NCBI GenBank assembly: GCA_002839125.1
Contig: PGXI01000048.1
Span: forward strand, 1-10,401
Reading direction: 5' to 3'
DNA length: 10,401 bases
Source: Tenericutes bacterium HGW-Tenericutes-5
GTDB taxonomy: Bacteria; Bacillota_I; Bacilli_A; Izemoplasmatales; Hujiaoplasmataceae
Made by a program: the position numbers and the translations under genes. The notes beneath the pieces were generated by a model, which was not told where the DNA came from, searched no databases, and saw nothing but the letters and a program-made list of their open reading frames with translations. Shown here one piece after another: positions 6,023-10,401 of this stretch; within the stretch, counting starts at the first letter, position 1, and every line of letters begins with the position of its first letter.

Positions 6023-7969
6023 ATGGAAAAATCGATAAATGCTTTAAGATTCTTAGGTTTAGATATGATAAACAAGGCTAATTCAGGTCATCCTGGGATA
6101 GTATTGGGAGCTGCAGGAACAGTTTATGAGTTATTCACAAAACATTTGAATGCAAATCCAACGAAGCCTAATTGGTTTAATCGTGATCGATTCTTTTTAG
6201 CCGCAGGTCATGGAAGCGCGCTTTTATACGCAACATTACATTTGTGCGGTTATAATTTAAGCATTGAGGAATTAAGGGATTTCCGACAACTCGGAAGTAT
6301 TACACCGGGACATCCAGAATTTGGTCATACTCCAGGAGTTGATTCAACCACAGGACCTTTAGGACAAGGTATTGCCATGAGTGTAGGTAACGCTCTTGCG
6401 GAAAGTTATTTGAGCGCAAGTTTCAATAAAGAAGATATAACGGTAATTGATCATTATACATATGCTTTATGTGGTGATGGAGATTTACAAGAAGGCGTAG
6501 CTATGGAAGCAATGGCGTTAGCCGGAAGACTTAAATTAAGCAAGTTGATTCTGTTGTTTGACTCTAATGATATCCAACTTGATGGACCCACACATTTAGC
6601 TACGAATGAAGATATAAAAGCTAAAGTTGAATCAATGAATTGGGATTATCAGATAGTAAATGAGCCTAATGATTTAACAGATTTATCAAAAGCGATTGAA
6701 CAAGCTAAAAAAAGCGATAAGCCTTCGTTTATAGAAGTAAAAAGTATAATCGGATTCGGCTCAAAAAATGCTGGAACTTCAAAAACACATGGTTCGCCTA
6801 TTGGGACAGAAGAAACAGCTAACATGAGAAAATCATTAGGTTATGACTATAAGGAATTTGTTGTTCCGGAAGAAGTTTACGAAGATTTCAAAAATTCATT
6901 TAAAGCTAGAGGTGAAAAACTTAATAAAATTTGGGAAGAAAATCTTGTAAAGTATCAAGAAAAGTACCCAAATGAATTTCTAGAACTATCTTTAATTATG
7001 AGTAATGACATTAATATTGATTTCGATAAACTTATACCACAAGAAAATAGTGTTAATGAAGCCACTAGAGTCACTATCGGCAAATTAATTAACACATTAT
7101 CTCCACACTCTAAAGCTTTAATTGGCGGTAGTGCAGACTTAACATCTTCTACAAAGGTTAAAGGGATCAATGGTGATTTCGATTTTGATAATCGCACCGG
7201 AAGAAACATCAATTTTGGTGTTAGAGAACACGCTATGGCGGGCATTATCAATGGTATGGTTCTTCATAACTTAAAAGCTTTTAGTGGTGGATTTTTTATC
7301 TTTTCAGATTACATGAAACCAGCAATAAGAATTGCGGCTTTAATGGATATACCAGCGACATATATTTTCACACATGATTCTGTGGCAGTTGGCGAAGATG
7401 GTCCAACTCATGAACCAATAGAACAGCTTACAATGTTTAGAGCGATGCCAAACATCAATGTTTTTAGACCAGGAAACGCAAATGAGGTAAGACATGCGTT
7501 TAGGTATGCTCTAGAAGCTAAAAAAACACCAAATATAATAGCTTTAACAAGGCAAAATATTAAAGTTGATTACACTGTTAACTATGACACATTCAAAAAA
7601 GGTGCTTATACTGTTTATGGTGGTAAAGATTTCGAAGCTATTTTATTAGCTACTGGTTCTGAAGTAGAATTAGCGGTAGAGACAGCGGAATTATTAAAGC
7701 AAGAAAACAATATAAACGTTAGAGTTGTTTCTATGCCTTCAAGAGAATTGTTTATTAAGCAATCAAGAGATTATCGAACAGAAGTCTTGCCGGAAGATAA
7801 GCTTATAATAGCTGTGGAAATGGGTTCAACTTTAGGTTGGTATGAGTTTGCGGATATCGTTTATGGAATTGATGAGTTTGGTAGAAGCGGTAAAGGTGAA
7901 GAAGTACAAGAGTATTTCGGATTTACAAAAGAAAAATTAGCTAAATTTTATTTAGACAATTTAAATTAA
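6023..7969 (+). CDS. tkt: Transketolase
   Basis: This 648-residue thiamine-diphosphate enzyme moves two-carbon ketol units between sugar phosphates in the non-oxidative pentose phosphate pathway, linking glycolysis to ribose-5-phosphate and erythrose-4-phosphate. Family features are in order: SGHPG (21-25), NRDRFFLAAGHGS (53-65), GHPEFGHTPGVDSTTGPLGQG (96-116), the ThDP motif GDGDLQEG (151-158) with metal-binding DSNDIQLDG (180-188), HGSP (256-259), the catalytic glutamate in VREHAM (Glu402), and GEDGPTHEPIEQL (457-469). Length is slightly below the usual 660-670, with no core motif missing. AGGTGAG (6013-6019) precedes the ATG closely, fitting the 3' half of the Shine-Dalgarno pairing. It leads an operon with tatD, ychF and cinA-C, and supplies ribose for nucleotides and NAD. 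Confidence 0.96.
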   Translation: MEKSINALRFLGLDMINKANSGHPGIVLGAAGTVYELFTKHLNANPTKPNWFNRDRFFLAAGHGSALLYATLHLCGYNLSIEELRDFRQLGSITPGHPEFGHTPGVDSTTGPLGQGIAMSVGNALAESYLSASFNKEDITVIDHYTYALCGDGDLQEGVAMEAMALAGRLKLSKLILLFDSNDIQLDGPTHLATNEDIKAKVESMNWDYQIVNEPNDLTDLSKAIEQAKKSDKPSFIEVKSIIGFGSKNAGTSKTHGSPIGTEETANMRKSLGYDYKEFVVPEEVYEDFKNSFKARGEKLNKIWEENLVKYQEKYPNEFLELSLIMSNDINIDFDKLIPQENSVNEATRVTIGKLINTLSPHSKALIGGSADLTSSTKVKGINGDFDFDNRTGRNINFGVREHAMAGIINGMVLHNLKAFSGGFFIFSDYMKPAIRIAALMDIPATYIFTHDSVAVGEDGPTHEPIEQLTMFRAMPNINVFRPGNANEVRHAFRYALEAKKTPNIIALTRQNIKVDYTVNYDTFKKGAYTVYGGKDFEAILLATGSEVELAVETAELLKQENNINVRVVSMPSRELFIKQSRDYRTEVLPEDKLIIAVEMGSTLGWYEFADIVYGIDEFGRSGKGEEVQEYFGFTKEKLAKFYLDNLN

Positions 7970-7983
7970 ATCGAGGTAATTTT

Positions 7984-8778
7984 ATGATTATAGATTCTCA
8001 TGTTCACTTAAATGACACTGAGCTTTTTCCACGTGTTGAAGAGATAATCGAAAACGCAAAAAAAGAAGGTGTTAAAGCCTTCGTATGTGTAGGATATGAC
8101 AAAGAATCTTCCGAACTGGCATTAGACATAGCGTCAATGTATGAAGAAGTTTTTGCGGTTATCGGCATTCATCCAAGCGAAGCAAAACATTATAAAGAAA
8201 GTGATTTAGAATGGCTTGAAGCTAACTTAAATCATCCAAAAGTTAAAGCTATTGGCGAGATGGGTCTTGATTATTATTGGGACCGTTCTTTTGAAGACAA
8301 ACAAAAAGCTCTTTTTATCAAGCAAATTAAACTAGCTAATAAATATAAATTACCGATAGTTGTTCATATGCGGGATGCTATAAATGATACATATGAAATC
8401 ATCAAAGAAAACAAAGATAAAGAATTATCTGGGGTTATGCATTGTTACTCAGGATCATTTGAATATGTAAAAAAATTTACCGATTTAAACCTCTATATTT
8501 CTTTAGCCGGACCAGTAACATTCAAGAATGCAAAAGTCCCTAAGGAGATAGCTGAGAAAATTGATTTGGACTATCTTTTAGTCGAAACAGACTCACCTTA
8601 TTTAGCCCCAGCACCTAATAGAGGCAAAACGAATGAGTCGAAGAATTTGAAGTATATTGTTAAAGAAATAGCCACAATTAGGAATATTTCTTATCAAGAG
8701 GTTGAACAGAGAACCTACAAAAACACAGTTAAACTATTTAACTTGTCAAAAGAATTGAAGGAGAATTTATGGGATTAA
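7984..8778 (+). CDS. tatD: TatD-family metal-dependent DNase
   Basis: This 264-residue protein has the TIM-barrel amidohydrolase-like fold of the TatD family, cytoplasmic metal-dependent nucleases implicated in DNA repair and degradation. Metal ligands are visible: H6 and H8 in SHVHL, E92 in GEMGLDYYWD, H128 in VVHMRDA, H153 in MHCYSG, and D203 in VETDSPYLAP. The motif usually read PHRGKRNEP is PNRGKTNES here, a small divergence. The length is typical (about 255-265). GAGGT (7973-7977) lies 6 bases before the ATG. The gene starts 14 bases after transketolase and overlaps ychF by 10 bases, so it is co-transcribed and probably translationally coupled to ychF. In many Bacillota tatD precedes rnmV-ksgA; neither is adjacent here. 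The assignment to TatD rather than a close paralogue (YcfH, YabD) is at family level. Confidence 0.93.
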   Translation: MIIDSHVHLNDTELFPRVEEIIENAKKEGVKAFVCVGYDKESSELALDIASMYEEVFAVIGIHPSEAKHYKESDLEWLEANLNHPKVKAIGEMGLDYYWDRSFEDKQKALFIKQIKLANKYKLPIVVHMRDAINDTYEIIKENKDKELSGVMHCYSGSFEYVKKFTDLNLYISLAGPVTFKNAKVPKEIAEKIDLDYLLVETDSPYLAPAPNRGKTNESKNLKYIVKEIATIRNISYQEVEQRTYKNTVKLFNLSKELKENLWD

Positions 8779-9872
8779 CAGCAGGGATTGTCGGCTTACC
8801 AAACGTTGGTAAATCGACCCTTTTTAATGCAATAACTAAAGCAAAAGTCTTAGCCGCAAATTACCCTTTTGCGACTATCGAGCCAAACATTGGAGTCGTA
8901 GAAGTACCGGACGAAAGGGTTGACAAGTTGACAAAACTGTATAATCCAAAAAAAACCATTTACACAACTTTTGAATTTAGAGACATCGCCGGTTTAGTTA
9001 AAGGCGCATCTAAAGGTGAGGGACTAGGTAATCAATTTTTATCGCATATTAGAACCACTGATGCTATTGTTCAAGTAATCAGATGTTTTGATGATGATAA
9101 TGTTGTTCATGTTGATGGCAGTGTGGATCCATTAAGAGATATCGAAACAATTATGATTGAATTGATATTTGCAGATATGGAAGTTATCGAAAAACGAATG
9201 CCAAAAATTAGAAAAAGAGCGGAATTAAAACTAGACAATGAAGCTGTAGAAGAATATATTTTATTGGAAAAAATTCTTGAGGGATTAAAGAACGAAATAC
9301 CAATTAGAGCTCAAGATTTAAGCGATGATGAAATGAAATTAATCAAAAACTTCTCTTTTTTAACAGCTAAACCAATTCTTTATGTATGCAATATTTCTGA
9401 AAGTGAAATTAATGATTATTCAAACAATATCTATGTTAAACAAGTACAAGAAGTTTCCAAAAAAGATCAAGCCAATGTTGTCGTAATTAGTGCTAAAATA
9501 GAGCAAGAACTTCAAGAATTAGATCCAGAAGAAAAGGGCTTTTTTATGGAAGAACTTGGAATAAAAAGATCAGGTCTAGATGAATTAATTAGCGTTAGTT
9601 ATGAAGTGTTGGGACTAAAAACATTCTTTACGGCAGGAGAAAAAGAAGTTCGAGCTTGGACTTTTAAAGATGGCATGAAAGCGCCTGAGTGTGCAGGAAT
9701 TATTCATAGTGATTTCGAAAAAGGATTTATTCGCGCTGAAACTATCAGCTATGAAGATTTGATTATAGCTGGTTCTGAATCTAAAGCCAAAGAAATGGGT
9801 AAGTTCAGACTTGAAGGCAAAGAATATCGAGCTAAAGACGGAGACGTATTTCATTTTAGATTCAATATCTAA
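8769..9872 (+). CDS. ychF: Redox-regulated ATPase YchF (OLA1 family, Obg-like)
   Basis: This 367-residue protein is full length for YchF, a universally conserved P-loop NTPase that prefers ATP to GTP and associates with ribosomes, with roles in translation and oxidative-stress responses. Motifs seen are G1 GLPNVGKST (9-17), G3 DIAG (72-75) within RDIAGLVKGASKGEGLGNQFL, and the YchF-specific fourth motif NISE (208-211) in place of NKxD, which explains relaxed nucleotide specificity. A charged helical coiled-coil insert lies around 130-200. The C-terminal TGS domain (about 283-366) carries TFFTAGEKEVRAWTF and GIIHSDFEKGFIRAE. Its ribosome binding site GAAGGAG (8757-8763) is inside tatD, 5 bases before the ATG, and the reading frames overlap by 10 bases. 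Confidence 0.97.
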   Translation: MGLTAGIVGLPNVGKSTLFNAITKAKVLAANYPFATIEPNIGVVEVPDERVDKLTKLYNPKKTIYTTFEFRDIAGLVKGASKGEGLGNQFLSHIRTTDAIVQVIRCFDDDNVVHVDGSVDPLRDIETIMIELIFADMEVIEKRMPKIRKRAELKLDNEAVEEYILLEKILEGLKNEIPIRAQDLSDDEMKLIKNFSFLTAKPILYVCNISESEINDYSNNIYVKQVQEVSKKDQANVVVISAKIEQELQELDPEEKGFFMEELGIKRSGLDELISVSYEVLGLKTFFTAGEKEVRAWTFKDGMKAPECAGIIHSDFEKGFIRAETISYEDLIIAGSESKAKEMGKFRLEGKEYRAKDGDVFHFRFNI

Positions 9873-9887
9873 TTAGAGGTAATGATT

Positions 9888-10385
9888 ATGAAAGAAAATC
9901 TTAGAAATGATATCAGTTTATTGGCTCAACAAATTATTGAGCTATCAGTACTAAAATCAAAGAAGATAAGTTTCGCTGAATCAATGACCGGCGGACTTTT
10001 AGCTAGTTCCTTAACAAACGAATCTAATGCATCTAAGATTTTTGAAAAAAGTTATATAGTATATTCTGATGAAGCTAAAATCGAAACATTAAATGTGGAG
10101 AAAAAAACGATAAAGGATTATTCGGTTTATTCTTTTGAGACGGTCGAAGAAATGCTTGACGGTCTAAAAGAAAAAACTAAATCTGATATCTTAGTGGCTG
10201 TTTCTGGCATAGCTGGACCTAATGTGGAAAAAGATAGAAAAGTTGGGGAAGTATATATTGGGATAATGATTGGTGAAAAAATTGAATTGTTCTTAAAATA
10301 CTTTGAAGGCGATCGAGAAACAGTTCGTTTAGAAACAGTTAAATTCTGTTTTGATTACATTACAAAATATTTACAAAATATTTAA
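9888..10385 (+). CDS. pncC: Stand-alone CinA C-terminal domain protein (PncC-type nicotinamide-nucleotide amidase)
   Basis: This is only the amidase domain of CinA, without the N-terminal MoaB-like (COG1058) half found in full-length Bacillota CinA. The family recycles nicotinamide mononucleotide to nicotinate mononucleotide in the NAD salvage cycle. Markers (numbered from the ATG at 9882) are FAESMTGGLLAS (31-42), VYSDEAK (60-66), SGIAGP (108-113), VGEVYIG (121-127) and FEGDRETVR (141-149). I place the start at 9888, giving 165 residues, because AGAGG (9875-9879) is 8 bases upstream of it but only 2 from the ATG at 9882. Several family positions are altered: the usual TGIAGPGGG is SGIAGPNVE and GAVS is SVYS, so amidase activity is inferred, not assured. 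It follows ychF by 15 bases in the same operon. Confidence 0.87.
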   Translation: MKENLRNDISLLAQQIIELSVLKSKKISFAESMTGGLLASSLTNESNASKIFEKSYIVYSDEAKIETLNVEKKTIKDYSVYSFETVEEMLDGLKEKTKSDILVAVSGIAGPNVEKDRKVGEVYIGIMIGEKIELFLKYFEGDRETVRLETVKFCFDYITKYLQNI

Positions 10386-10401
10386 TGACTGATTTAATTA
10401 T
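10385..10401 (+). CDS. Possible start of a further operon gene (truncated by the window)
   Basis: An ATG at 10385-10387 shares its A with the preceding stop codon (TAATG), a common coupling arrangement, and the frame stays open (Met-Thr-Asp-Leu-Ile) to the window end. There is no ribosome binding site immediately before it, so initiation would depend on ribosomes finishing the upstream gene. Only five codons are visible, and no product can be assigned. No terminator is seen after the CinA-C gene, which is compatible with the operon continuing. Confidence 0.3.

Noticed and set aside
261..10385. Use of UGA as tryptophan (Mycoplasma-type code)
   Set aside because: No gene here ends in TGA (all TAA except tuf, TAG), which raised the question. 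However, every Trp codon read is TGG and no conserved gene has an in-frame TGA, which is not expected in an AT-rich genome with UGA=Trp.
1..10401. Mobile elements, CRISPR arrays, tRNA or rRNA genes, prophage or defence genes
   Set aside because: I saw no transposase, integrase, spaced direct repeats or tRNA-like cloverleaf. Apart from the permease leader, the window is conserved housekeeping sequence.

Overview
The window is a gene-dense, AT-rich, single-stranded stretch of a low-GC Gram-positive-type chromosome. Evidence for this is the str-operon order rpsL-rpsG-fusA-tuf, AGGAGG-like ribosome binding sites before nearly every gene, TTGNNN/TATNAT promoters (some with TGN extensions), and compact hairpin-plus-T-tract terminators. 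The protein sequences look like Bacillota, Erysipelotrichia or Acholeplasma-like bacteria. All tryptophans in the genes are TGG and no gene has an in-frame TGA, so the UGA=Trp code of the Mycoplasmatales/Entomoplasmatales is unlikely. I cannot name a genus.

Region 1 (1-4162) is the translation block: the 3' part of rpsL (S12), rpsG (S7), fusA (EF-G) and tuf (EF-Tu), closed by a strong terminator. A probable extra promoter before tuf would raise EF-Tu output over the rest of the operon.

Region 2 (4163-5908) is an amino-acid permease unit. It is the least ordinary part of the window. A 378-base gap before the permease holds a good CcpA cre-like site, an 18-bp AT-rich palindrome, a promoter, a 22-codon leader ORF with its own strong ribosome binding site and tandem histidine codons, a long stem-loop, a candidate antiterminator and an intrinsic terminator just upstream of the permease ribosome binding site. 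This is the layout of a transcription attenuator controlling an APC-family (SteT/LAT-like) transporter by translation of the leader.

Region 3 (5909-10401) is a second operon, driven by an extended -10 promoter. It contains transketolase, a TatD-family metal-dependent DNase, the YchF/OLA1 P-loop ATPase/GTPase, and a stand-alone CinA C-terminal domain (PncC-type nicotinamide-nucleotide amidase). Spacing is 14 bases, a 10-base overlap, then 15 bases, so the genes are probably co-transcribed. A further gene may begin at the last 17 bases. No mobile element, CRISPR array, tRNA or rRNA was seen. Apart from the permease leader, most of the window is conserved housekeeping sequence.
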